The notes below the pieces were generated by a model. It was given only the letters and a program-made list of their open reading frames with translations, ran no database searches and was not told the origin of the DNA. A stretch of DNA of 40,163 bases from an uncultured Lentisphaerota bacterium. Its GTDB lineage: Bacteria; Verrucomicrobiota; Kiritimatiellia; CAIQIC01. The translations under genes and the position numbers were made by a program. The stretch is from contig CAISWQ010000007.1 of the NCBI GenBank assembly GCA_903889245.1, positions 1 through 40,163 of the forward strand, given 5' to 3'. Below, in pieces: positions 26,566 through 34,129 of this stretch (the first letter of the stretch is position 1; each line of letters starts with the position of its first letter).

Positions 26566-28140
26566 TCAGCCTTCCTCCCGCCTGCGATTGATGGCGTGAC
26601 GCGCGACCAAGAGCCCGCCCAGCAGCACCAGAACGACGCTCTGGGGTTCAGGCACAACCATGAGGCCCGTGTTCGCATCCAACGCCGCCACGAAGATATC
26701 CGAACCGCCGGCGCTGGTCAGCGTTTGTGTCCCTGTGCCGGGGTCGAAATCCGTGGTGCCATAGAAACGACCTCCCACGATCAAACGGTTGTCGGGAGTC
26801 AAGCCCAGGCCACCGCCGATGCTCTGATTGTTTGCGTCTGACTGGGCATCGCCAAAGAGGCTGGCCCAACGATAGCTGCCGTTCTCCGTATAGCTGGCGG
26901 CAAAGATGTTGTTGGCATTGGTACCCTGTGGTGTCACCAGTTGCAGACCGATGCCGGGGTCGAAATCCACCGGGACATTATTGCTACCAACCAACCATCC
27001 GGTCACATAGAGGTTATTGCTGCTATCTACCAAAAGACGATGGCCTCCATCGAGGCCAGTGCCACCCGCACCGAAGGCACGCACCAGCGCACCGTTGGTT
27101 TCGTAGCGGGCCACAAAAATATCCGCATTACCGTTGCTCGTCAGGTTGCTCGTTCCTGTTCCGGGGTCGAAGTCGGCGATGCCACGAAAGCTGCCGGTGA
27201 TATAGACCGTGTTGGAAAGATCCACGATGAGTCCGCCGGGTGCGGGATTGTCGTTGAGAATTCCACCCATGCGGTCGGCCACCACATTGGTACCGCTGGC
27301 CGTGTACTTGGCCAGAAAGATGTCCTGCCCGCCCGCACTGCTTAGATTGGTCACGCTGCCGGCCGCGCCAAAGTTCACATTGGCGCCGGAGAAGGCGCCG
27401 GTCACCCAGATGTTGTCGGCCTTATCGGCGTGCAAGGCATAACCTTGATCAGCGCCTGTGCCGCCCATCGCATAGCTCCACAGGTGGTTGCCGTTGTTGT
27501 CGAACTTGGCCAGAAAGATATCCTGCCCGCCCGCGCTGGTCAGGTTGTTACCGCCGGCGTTGATCGTGCCCTCAAACATGCCGGTCACATAGACGTTGCG
27601 GGAGGAATCTAGCGCGAGGTCGAACGCCTCGTCGTTGGTCACGCTGCCAAAAGTGGTCACCCAACTGAACGCGCCACTGGAGGTGTACTTTGCCAAGTAG
27701 GCATCGCGCCAGCCCGCGCTTGTCCGGCTGACGACTCCGGTGCCCGGGTCGAAGTCGGTGGTATTCGAAAAATAACCAGCCAGATAGATATTGTCGGAGC
27801 CATCCACCACGACGCTGTGCGGCAGTTCGGCGGCGGTGCCGCCGGTGCGGAAGGCCCACAGGAGATTACCGGAGGGAGTGTATTTCGCCACATAGTTATC
27901 GCTGATGCCGAGCGCTGTCAGATTGGACGTCGTTCCGCTCAGGCTGAAATTCACTGTGCTGTTGAAGTAACCCGCCGAGATGATGTTGCCGGCAGAATCC
28001 ACCGCCAGATCCTTACCATAGTCATCGCCGGTACTGCCCAGCCGAAACGGGAACAAACCTTGGGCCGCCACCGGCAGTCCGCCGCACAACAGACCCAAGG
28101 CAACCAGCCCCACCGCGCCCTTGCCTACCCTGTTTTTCAT
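26566..28140 (-). CDS. Surface repeat protein with PEP-CTERM sorting signal
   Basis: A 524-residue secreted protein. After a signal peptide (LVALGLLCGGLPVAAQG) it consists of beta-propeller-type repeats of roughly 55 residues of the SBBP kind, each with phrases such as DSAGNIISAGYF, DSSRNVYVTGMF and SAGGQDIFLAKF. TDFDPGTG-like loops recur and may bind calcium. The C-terminus is a PEP-CTERM signal: VPEP, a hydrophobic helix (SVVLVLLGGLLVA) and a basic tail (RRREE). Proteins of this kind are processed by exosortase and anchored or released at the envelope, often with exopolysaccharide. It is divergent from an ECF sigma operon across a 132-bp gap with a palindrome, a likely regulatory pairing. 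Start at 28140 behind GGAGAAA. Confidence 0.92.
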   Translation of the reverse strand: MKNRVGKGAVGLVALGLLCGGLPVAAQGLFPFRLGSTGDDYGKDLAVDSAGNIISAGYFNSTVNFSLSGTTSNLTALGISDNYVAKYTPSGNLLWAFRTGGTAAELPHSVVVDGSDNIYLAGYFSNTTDFDPGTGVVSRTSAGWRDAYLAKYTSSGAFSWVTTFGSVTNDEAFDLALDSSRNVYVTGMFEGTINAGGNNLTSAGGQDIFLAKFDNNGNHLWSYAMGGTGADQGYALHADKADNIWVTGAFSGANVNFGAAGSVTNLSSAGGQDIFLAKYTASGTNVVADRMGGILNDNPAPGGLIVDLSNTVYITGSFRGIADFDPGTGTSNLTSNGNADIFVARYETNGALVRAFGAGGTGLDGGHRLLVDSSNNLYVTGWLVGSNNVPVDFDPGIGLQLVTPQGTNANNIFAASYTENGSYRWASLFGDAQSDANNQSIGGGLGLTPDNRLIVGGRFYGTTDFDPGTGTQTLTSAGGSDIFVAALDANTGLMVVPEPQSVVLVLLGGLLVARHAINRRREEG

Positions 28141-28211
28141 AACCAGTTTCTCCGCGAAAGTTGTCGCTATCCACTTGTGACGCGCCAGCGGCGTCCGGGT
28201 TACAAACTATA

Positions 28212-28225
28212 TTTGGCGCGCCAAA
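28212..28225. promoter_or_regulatory. 14-bp palindrome, candidate operator
   Basis: tttggcgcgccaaa is a perfect palindrome midway between the divergent PEP-CTERM and sigma factor genes. It is AT-flanked and unlike the dispersed repeats. It could bind a dimeric regulator of either gene. Confidence 0.45.
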
Positions 28226-28272
28226 ATTTATGGCATTGACGTAACCGGAGGGTTTCTTGATCGTCATCATGT

Positions 28273-28875
28273 ATGTGTGCCCAAGACAACCCAGCAGGAC
28301 TGCGACCCGAAATGGCTGCCTGCGTCGAACGTGTGCGGCAGGGTGACACGAGCGCAGCGCGGCTGTTCATCGAACAGTTATATCCGCTGGTGGAGCGCAT
28401 TGTGCGGGCGCATCGGCCACGCCGCGTCGAGCCGGAAGACGTGATGCAGGATGTCTTCATGAAAGTATTTGCCAAGCTGGACCAGTATCGGGGTACGGTG
28501 CCCGTGGAACACTGGGTGGCGCGGCTGACGGTCACCACCTGCCTGGATCATCTGCGCGCCCAACGTTGCCGCCCCGAACTGCGCTGGGCCGATTTGACCG
28601 AGGCGGAAGCGCACATGCTGGAAGAGATGCAGTCAGAGAAAGAGCAGGCGCCGCCCGGCTACGCACTGGATGCACGCGAGGTGATCGCCAAATTGCTGGA
28701 ATGTCTTTCTGCTGCCGACCGGCTGGTGATCAGCCTGCTGGATCTGGAGCAACGCACCGTGGCCGAGATACACCAACTCACGGGCTGGAGCCGGGCCGCC
28801 ATCAAGGTCCGGGCTTTTCGCGCCCGGCACAAGCTGCGCCGCATGATGGAGAAACTGGAGGGACAACGACCATGA
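28273..28875 (+). CDS. ECF sigma factor
   Basis: A 200-residue sigma-70 family factor of the extracytoplasmic-function type. Region 2 shows LYPLVERIVRAHRPRRVEPEDVMQDVF and KLDQYRGTVPVEHWVARLTV, which bind the -10 element and core polymerase. Region 4 shows LSAADRLVISLLDLEQRTVAEI with the helix-turn-helix GWSRAAIKVRAFRARHKLRRM for the -35 element. It overlaps the next gene by an ATGA. The cluster (sigma, small membrane protein, LTxxQ protein) resembles sigma/anti-sigma/sensor operons such as cnrYXH. The start at 28273 has no good ribosome site; GGAGGG at 28248 is somewhat far. Target genes may include the divergent PEP-CTERM gene. Confidence 0.92.
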   Translation: MCAQDNPAGLRPEMAACVERVRQGDTSAARLFIEQLYPLVERIVRAHRPRRVEPEDVMQDVFMKVFAKLDQYRGTVPVEHWVARLTVTTCLDHLRAQRCRPELRWADLTEAEAHMLEEMQSEKEQAPPGYALDAREVIAKLLECLSAADRLVISLLDLEQRTVAEIHQLTGWSRAAIKVRAFRARHKLRRMMEKLEGQRP

Positions 28876-29159
28876 AAAACCAACAGAGCAACTGGGACCG
28901 GCTCGTGGCGCTCGCGCAACCACCCGCCACCACGCCGGGGGCGATGCCTCCCGGTTTCGCCGACCGGATTTTGGCGGGTTGGTGTCCCGGGCAAAACGTA
29001 TCCACCTGGCAACAGTGGGAGACGCTTGCACCACGAGCACTGGCTCTGGCACTGCTGCTGGCGGCGGTTACCGCAGGCGTTGAGCTGACCGCGCCGGACC
29101 GCGTCGACCGTAATGAACTACTGGCTACCGCCATCATGAAGGAGATGCTTACACCATGA
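28872..29159 (+). CDS. Small membrane protein, candidate anti-sigma factor
   Basis: A 95-residue protein with a soluble N-terminal half (NWDRLVALAQPP, PPGFADRILAGW) and one hydrophobic helix (ALALALLLAAVTAGV), then a short outer tail. It has no recognised domain, but the size, topology and place between an ECF sigma factor and an exported LTxxQ protein match anti-sigma factors. It overlaps both neighbours by ATGA junctions (28872-28875 and 29156-29159), so the three proteins are made together. The anti-sigma role is inferred from context. Confidence 0.65.
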   Translation: MKNQQSNWDRLVALAQPPATTPGAMPPGFADRILAGWCPGQNVSTWQQWETLAPRALALALLLAAVTAGVELTAPDRVDRNELLATAIMKEMLTP

Positions 29160-29584
29160 ACAACCTGACTCGCTGGAAAATCATCGGCAGCATGGCGGGA
29201 CTTTTTTTGCTGGGCGCCGTCAGCGGCGGACTGGTGGTGTGGCATGGCTGGCGCCCTTCCGGCCCGCCCGAGGAGAAATGGACGGCGACGACGCTGGCCG
29301 AATATGAACGCCGCCTGCAATTGACGCCGGAGCAGGTGCAAAAGCTCAAGCCGGCTTTCATCGAGGCAGGCCATACGCTCAAGGCCGTACGCCTGCAGAT
29401 CGCCCAACAAGTGCTGGTCGTAACCAAGCAACTCAACGATGCGGTCGAGTCCGAGTTGACTAGCGCGCAAAAACTTTTGCTCGAAGATCTGCTACGCGAG
29501 CGCAAACAATATCGCGAACAACTCCAGCAACGCCTCGGCGCACACCCTCCACCCACCGGTTCTTCGGACACAAAGAAAAAATAA
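29156..29584 (+). CDS. Periplasmic LTxxQ (CnrX/Spy-like) sensor protein
   Basis: A 142-residue protein anchored by an N-terminal helix (IIGSMAGLFLLGAVSGGLVVW). The rest is helical and highly charged, with the LTxxQ-type phrase LQLTPEQVQKLKPAFIEAG and a long coiled region. This resembles CpxP/Spy chaperones and the CnrX metal sensor, which sit in the periplasm and relay stress or metal signals to an anti-sigma factor. It ends the three-gene sigma operon and overlaps the preceding gene by ATGA. The signal sensed is unknown; no clear metal-binding His cluster is visible. Confidence 0.75.
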   Translation: MNNLTRWKIIGSMAGLFLLGAVSGGLVVWHGWRPSGPPEEKWTATTLAEYERRLQLTPEQVQKLKPAFIEAGHTLKAVRLQIAQQVLVVTKQLNDAVESELTSAQKLLLEDLLRERKQYREQLQQRLGAHPPPTGSSDTKKK

Positions 29585-29595
29585 GTCACTCCTTT

Positions 29596-29642
29596 TTCCA
29601 ATCCTTGGAAAAACCGCCGGTGTTCTTTTCCAATCCTTGGAA
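29596..29642. repeat. Palindromic repeat pair
   Basis: ttccaatccttggaa at 29596-29610 and 29628-29642, identical and 32 bp apart, between the sigma operon and the second large secreted protein. Confidence 0.9.
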
Positions 29643-29673
29643 AACCTCCGCGCGCCCGCTAAGCTTCGCGCGG
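29637..29673 (+). promoter_or_regulatory. Predicted promoter, -35 in the palindrome
   Basis: TTGGAA (29637-29642), exactly 17 bp, TAAGCT (29660-29665), within GCTAAGCTTCGCGCGG. The ATG at 29696 follows 30 bp past the -10, with GAAGGAA in the leader: the same layout as before the paralog at 23318. Confidence 0.58.
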
Positions 29674-29695
29674 TTTTCCCTCTGAAGGAACCGAT

Positions 29696-32080
29696 ATGAA
29701 AAAGCTGCTGCTCTCGCTGCTGGCCACCGCCGGCGTCGCCCTCGCCGCCGAGGAACCGTTCTGCATCTCCGGCGTCTATCCGCATCTGACCGCCTACAAC
29801 GGCAACGGCGAATTCGCCGCGCACGGCGAGTGCGGCATCGGCGCGGTCGTGCCGTGGGCGGGCAAGCTCTGGTTCCTCACCTATCCGCCGCACTCAACCA
29901 AGGGCAGTTCCGACAAGCTCTATAGCCTCGCACCCGATCTCACGCTGACCATTCAGCCGGAGAGCGTCGGCGGCACGCACGCCTGCCGTATGATCCACAA
30001 GGAGAGCAACCAGCTCATCATCGGCCCCTACTTTATCAGCGCCGAGGGCCAGGTGCGCGCGTGCGACGTGAAGACAAAGCTCATCGGACGCATGACCGCC
30101 GTCATGCGTCACCTGACCGACCCGGCGAACCTCGTCTACTTCTTCGACATGGAAGGCGCGATCTACGAGGTCAACGTCCACACGCTCGACGTGAAGAAGC
30201 TGTTCGCCAAGCCAGTACCCGGCTGGCACGGCAAGGGCGGCTATACGGCGCAGGGCCGCGTCGTCATCGCCAACAACGGCGAGTCAGCGTCGGGCAAAGC
30301 GCCGAAGAAATTCGAGTGCGAGCTGCCGCCGAAGTCACCGGAGGATGCCGGCGTCCTCGCCGAGTGGGATGGCAAGATGTGGCAGATCGTCATGCGCCGT
30401 CAGTTCACCGACGTCACCGGCCCCGGTGGCATCATGGGTTCACCGGATGATAGCGCCCCGCTGTGGGCAATGGGTTGGGACAAGCGGTCGGTGATCTTGG
30501 AACTGCTCGACCACGGCAAGTGGCAGACGTTCCGCATCCCGAAGGCGAGCCACGCGTTCGATCCCAAGCACGGCTGGTTCACCGAGTGGCCGCGTATCCG
30601 CGAGATCAATCCCGGCCGCTACCTGATGGTGATGCACGGCACGCTGTTCGACTTCCCCAAGACCTTCAGCGCCGCGCAGACCGGCGGCCTGCGCCCCTTG
30701 AGCCAGCATCTGCGCTACATCCCCGACTTCTGCATGTGGAACGACCGCCTCGTGCTCGCCACCGACGAGGCCAGCTCGATGTCCAATCCGCTGCTCGGTC
30801 AGAACCAGTCCGGCCTCTGGTTCGGCGCGCCCGCCGACCTCGAAAAATTCGGCACGCCCTGCGGCTTCGGCGGCGTCTGGCTCGGTGACGCAGTCACGGC
30901 CGACCAGGTCTCCGACCCGTTCCTCGTCGCCGGTTACCAGCATCGCTGCCTGCACCTCGCGGCACGCGACGACCGCGACGTGACGTTCGAGGTCGAACTC
31001 GACGCCACCGGCAACGGCCAATGGAGCAAGTGGAAAGCCGTCACCGTCCCCGCCGGCGGCTACAAGTTCGAGCTGCTGCCGCCGGACCTGAAGGCCGAGT
31101 GGTTGCGCGTGACCGCGCGCGATGCGAACGTCGTCACTGCCTACCTGCACCAGCGGCAGGTGCCGCGTTATGCGCCGGACGCGAACGCCCCGTTTTTCCG
31201 CGGCCTCGCGCGCGTCGGCGAGACCGGCGCCGACTGGTGCCCCGCGCTGCTGCGGCCCGCCGCGCACAACCGCAACCTGATGGTCCTCGCCAAGCCCACC
31301 GGCGGCGCCGAGGTCTATGCCGAGGTGGGTGAGAAGGTGACGTTCAAAACCATGGACGACGCTAAGCACGCCGACGAGGTCCGCACCATCAACAAGATCA
31401 AGGAGGACTTCACGGTGGACGCGGCCTCGGTCATCTTGAAGGTGGAGAAGAAGACGCTGCGTCTGCCCAAAGGCCCGGCGGCGTTCGATGCCCCGCCCGT
31501 CCCGCTGCGCGCCATCCGCGAGGTGGAGAGCGAGCGTAACCTCGCCAACATTCACGGCACCTTCTATGAAATCCCCCGCGAGAAGGCGAGCTGGCACAAG
31601 CTGCGGCCCGTCGCCTCGCACGACCGGATGATCACCGACTTTTGCACGTGGCGCGGCCTGCTCGTCCTCACCGGCTGCCGCACCGGCGAGGCGACGACGC
31701 AGAACTATTTCAAGGCCGCCGACGGCAAGCTCGGCCTCTGGTTCGGCCAGATCGATGACCTCTGGAAACTCGGCAAGCCCGTCGGCGTCGGCGGCCCGTG
31801 GAAGCAGACTGCGGTCAAGGCCGGCACGCCCTCCGACCCGTACCTGATGACCGGCTATGACCAGAAGCGCGTGCTGCTTTCGCACAACGCGACGAAACCC
31901 GTCGAGTTCAAGGTCGAGGTGGATGTGGCCAACGAAGGCCACTGGAAGACCTACGCCACGCTCAAGGTCGAGCCGGGCCAGACCCTCGAACACAAATTCC
32001 GAGAGGCCTACGGCGCGCACTGGGTCCGCCTCACCGCCGACACCGATTGTACCGCCAGCGCGGAATTCCACTACGAGTGA
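29696..32080 (+). CDS. Large secreted protein with duplicated module (paralog 2)
   Basis: A 794-residue exported protein, clearly paralogous to the gene at 23318. The signal peptide (LLLSLLATAGVALAAEE) leads into CISGVYPHLTAYN and GIGAVVPWAGKLWFLTYP. The long segment RMIHKESNQLIIGPYFI differs from paralog 1 by one residue. The same module of about 115 residues occurs twice, from about 371 and from about 679 to the end (GLWFGAPADLEKFG and GLWFGQIDDLWKLG). No catalytic signature or family is recognised. The shared promoter layout (palindrome pair, then ATG 53-54 bp after it) suggests that the duplication included the upstream region. The five genes between the copies run in different directions, so this is not a simple recent tandem. 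Confidence 0.86.
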   Translation: MKKLLLSLLATAGVALAAEEPFCISGVYPHLTAYNGNGEFAAHGECGIGAVVPWAGKLWFLTYPPHSTKGSSDKLYSLAPDLTLTIQPESVGGTHACRMIHKESNQLIIGPYFISAEGQVRACDVKTKLIGRMTAVMRHLTDPANLVYFFDMEGAIYEVNVHTLDVKKLFAKPVPGWHGKGGYTAQGRVVIANNGESASGKAPKKFECELPPKSPEDAGVLAEWDGKMWQIVMRRQFTDVTGPGGIMGSPDDSAPLWAMGWDKRSVILELLDHGKWQTFRIPKASHAFDPKHGWFTEWPRIREINPGRYLMVMHGTLFDFPKTFSAAQTGGLRPLSQHLRYIPDFCMWNDRLVLATDEASSMSNPLLGQNQSGLWFGAPADLEKFGTPCGFGGVWLGDAVTADQVSDPFLVAGYQHRCLHLAARDDRDVTFEVELDATGNGQWSKWKAVTVPAGGYKFELLPPDLKAEWLRVTARDANVVTAYLHQRQVPRYAPDANAPFFRGLARVGETGADWCPALLRPAAHNRNLMVLAKPTGGAEVYAEVGEKVTFKTMDDAKHADEVRTINKIKEDFTVDAASVILKVEKKTLRLPKGPAAFDAPPVPLRAIREVESERNLANIHGTFYEIPREKASWHKLRPVASHDRMITDFCTWRGLLVLTGCRTGEATTQNYFKAADGKLGLWFGQIDDLWKLGKPVGVGGPWKQTAVKAGTPSDPYLMTGYDQKRVLLSHNATKPVEFKVEVDVANEGHWKTYATLKVEPGQTLEHKFREAYGAHWVRLTADTDCTASAEFHYE

Positions 32081-32110
32081 CGCGGCGCGGTTCGGACAAT
32101 TCGGGCTGCA

Positions 32111-32155
32111 GTTGGTAGCCGCGTTCGTGAGAACGCGGCCAGCCATCGCTCCAAC
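32111..32155. terminator. Hairpin in convergent gap, possible two-way terminator
   Basis: A 9-bp stem (gccgcgttc 32118-32126 with 32131-32139) is closed by a GTGA tetraloop. An outer 5-bp stem (gttgg 32111-32115 with ccaac 32151-32155) may add to it. It lies between two convergent genes. There is no strong T-run. Confidence 0.45.
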
Positions 32156-32167
32156 GACGACGAAGCT

Positions 32168-33214
32168 TCAGCGGGCCTGGTACAGCGCGAGGATGTTTTC
32201 CGGCGGGACGTCGGGCTGGAAGAGGTGCGCGGGGGCGAGGATATAGCCGCCGTTTTTGCCGAGCACGTCGCAGTAACGCTGCGCGCCGGCGGTGACCTCG
32301 GCGGGCGTGCCGTTGGGCAGCAGATGCTGCATATCAATGCCGCCGTGGAAGCAGAGTCGGTCGCCGAACTCGCGCTTCAACAGCTCCGGCGCCATCTCCG
32401 GGCCGGTCGGCTGGAGCGGGTCGAGCACGTCCACACCGCACGCGATCAGGTCGGCAATGAACGGGCGGATGGTGCCGCAACTGTGGTAGAGCGCGCGGCC
32501 GCCGAGGCTGTGGATCAGCGCGGTCATCTCCTTGAGATAGGGCGCGATGAACTCGCGGAACATGTCGAGGGAGATCAGCGGGCCGTTCTGGCTGCCGAGG
32601 TCGCTGATGACGAGGTAGAGGTCGATGCGGCCGCGCGTCAGCTCGGCGGCGCGGGTGTAATCCTCGCGGTAGAAGTCGGTGAACTTGCGCGCGAGGCAGT
32701 GAACGAAGTCGGGCTGCTCGCTCATGTCGATGAACATGCCTTCCCAGCCGCGGACGAGCGCGGGCCGCTGCCAGATGTCGGCGAAACCGTAGAGCAGCGC
32801 GCGGTCGGCGTGGCGCGCGCACTGCGCCGCGAGCGTCGAGCGGTCGAGGCAGTCGGGCGTGGGCCATGGGAATTTTTCCAGCGCGGCCAGGTCGGTCGCA
32901 TTGGCGAGCGCGCCCTTGGCGTCCTCGCGCATCGGCCCCCACGGCGTCTGATTGAAGACATAGCGCTCGCCCCAGAAATTTTGGAACAGGCCGGGTGCGA
33001 TCTCGCGCTCCGCCGGCGCGGGCGCCTCGAGGTGGCGCACATCCACGTCGAGCGTGTCGAGCAGGCGGTCCTTGTCGCTGTGGCCGAGGTGCGCGAAGAG
33101 CCGCTTCAGCGTCGGCGGTTCGGCCCAGAAATCGCGCGGCGTGCGGTCGGGTTGTTCGTGCCGCAGCGCGGCGAGGACGCGTTCGCGCGAGGTCATGCTG
33201 GACTTGGAACTCAT
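32168..33214 (-). CDS. UroD-like methyltransferase family protein
   Basis: A 348-residue TIM-barrel protein of the uroporphyrinogen decarboxylase superfamily. The segment LYHSCGTIRPFIADLIACGVDVL has the HxC motif seen in the MtaA/CmuA-type branch, where it binds zinc and handles corrinoid-linked methyl groups. GGIDMQHLLPNGTP near the end is also typical, as is PDRTPRDFW at the start. It therefore is more likely a methyltransferase-like enzyme than a haem-pathway decarboxylase; the substrate is unknown. Starts at 33214 or 33196 are possible; I chose 33214, behind GGAT. GTTACAACCGCGCCGGC upstream (33252-33268) is the likely -10 region, partly inside an 8-bp hairpin. Confidence 0.85.
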   Translation of the reverse strand: MSSKSSMTSRERVLAALRHEQPDRTPRDFWAEPPTLKRLFAHLGHSDKDRLLDTLDVDVRHLEAPAPAEREIAPGLFQNFWGERYVFNQTPWGPMREDAKGALANATDLAALEKFPWPTPDCLDRSTLAAQCARHADRALLYGFADIWQRPALVRGWEGMFIDMSEQPDFVHCLARKFTDFYREDYTRAAELTRGRIDLYLVISDLGSQNGPLISLDMFREFIAPYLKEMTALIHSLGGRALYHSCGTIRPFIADLIACGVDVLDPLQPTGPEMAPELLKREFGDRLCFHGGIDMQHLLPNGTPAEVTAGAQRYCDVLGKNGGYILAPAHLFQPDVPPENILALYQAR

Positions 33215-33237
33215 ACGCCATTCAGGATGACAGAATG

Positions 33238-33268
33238 CGCGCCGGGCGCAAGCCGGCGCGGTTGTAAC
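33238..33268 (-). promoter_or_regulatory. Hairpin and -10-like motif before the UroD-like gene
   Basis: cgcgccgg (33238-33245) pairs with ccggcgcg (33253-33260). TACAAC (33261-33266) on the minus strand lies next to it, with a weak CTGACG 17 bp further upstream (33284-33289). Confidence 0.35.
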
Positions 33269-33319
33269 CTTTGACCTCCAAAGCGTCAGGAGCATATGGC
33301 ATGATGTTCTCGGAACGCC

Positions 33320-34081
33320 ATGATGTCTGATGTCCAGCCCGCCACGCCTTTTGTGCCACCGCCGGCCGGCGGCGGACAGACGTTCTGTACCACGCGGTGG
33401 ACACAGGTCCGTCGTGCCAAGGCCAATTCACCCGAGGGTCGCCGCGCACTTTCCGAGCTGTGTGCAATCTATTACGAACCGGTGACCACCTTCCTCCGCT
33501 ATGAGCTGCACGACGCCGGCGCGGCGCGCGATCTTGCGCACGATTTCTTTGCCCAGATGCTGGGCGGCGGCGAGATTGACCACGCCGACCGCGAACGCGG
33601 TCGTTTCCGTTCCTATCTGCTCGGCGCGGTGAAACATTTTCTGGCGCATCACCGCGAAGCTGCGCGCCGCCTCAAGCGCGGTGGCGGCATGGCCCAGGTG
33701 TCGCTAAACGATACCGCCTGCGGCGCGGCCGAGGTGCTCGCTGATCAGCAGGCGCTCACACCCGAGGCTGCCTTTGACCGCGAGTGGGCGCTGACGGTGG
33801 TGGCGCGCGCGCTTGACGCACTACGCACGGAGTGCGCCGCCGAAGGCCGCGCTGATTTTTTCGAGCGCGTCAAGCCGTGGTTGACTGGCGAAGCCGCGCA
33901 CGGCGACCAAGCCGCCCTTGCCGCGGATTGCAGTCTCAATGCCAGCGCGCTCAAGGTGGCCATTCATCGCCTGAAGCGGCGCTATCGTCAACTGGTGAAA
34001 GCCGAAGTCGCCGGTACGCTCGCTGATCCCGCGCAGGTGGAGGCGGAGATGCGCGCCCTGTTTGCCGCGCTGGGTGGTTGA
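33320..34081 (+). CDS. ECF-type sigma factor linked to receptor kinase
   Basis: A 253-residue RNA polymerase sigma factor of a type common in PVC bacteria, where it is often encoded just before a receptor kinase. The N-terminal TFCTTRWTQVRRAK and region 2 (YYEPVTTFLRYELHDAGAARDLAHDFFAQML) fit this group, as does RERGRFRSYLLGAVKHFLAHH. Region 4 contains LAADCSLNASALKVAIHRLKRRYRQLV with the helix-turn-helix. Start at 33320 or 33323. The kinase begins 48 bp after the stop on the same strand, and both probably form one operon; phosphorylation or sequestration of the sigma factor by the kinase is plausible but not shown. Confidence 0.9.
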   Translation: MMSDVQPATPFVPPPAGGGQTFCTTRWTQVRRAKANSPEGRRALSELCAIYYEPVTTFLRYELHDAGAARDLAHDFFAQMLGGGEIDHADRERGRFRSYLLGAVKHFLAHHREAARRLKRGGGMAQVSLNDTACGAAEVLADQQALTPEAAFDREWALTVVARALDALRTECAAEGRADFFERVKPWLTGEAAHGDQAALAADCSLNASALKVAIHRLKRRYRQLVKAEVAGTLADPAQVEAEMRALFAALGG

Positions 34082-34129
34082 GGAGAGAAAATCTGGTAAC
34101 CATTCGCCAGCGATACGTCTGATAGGGGT

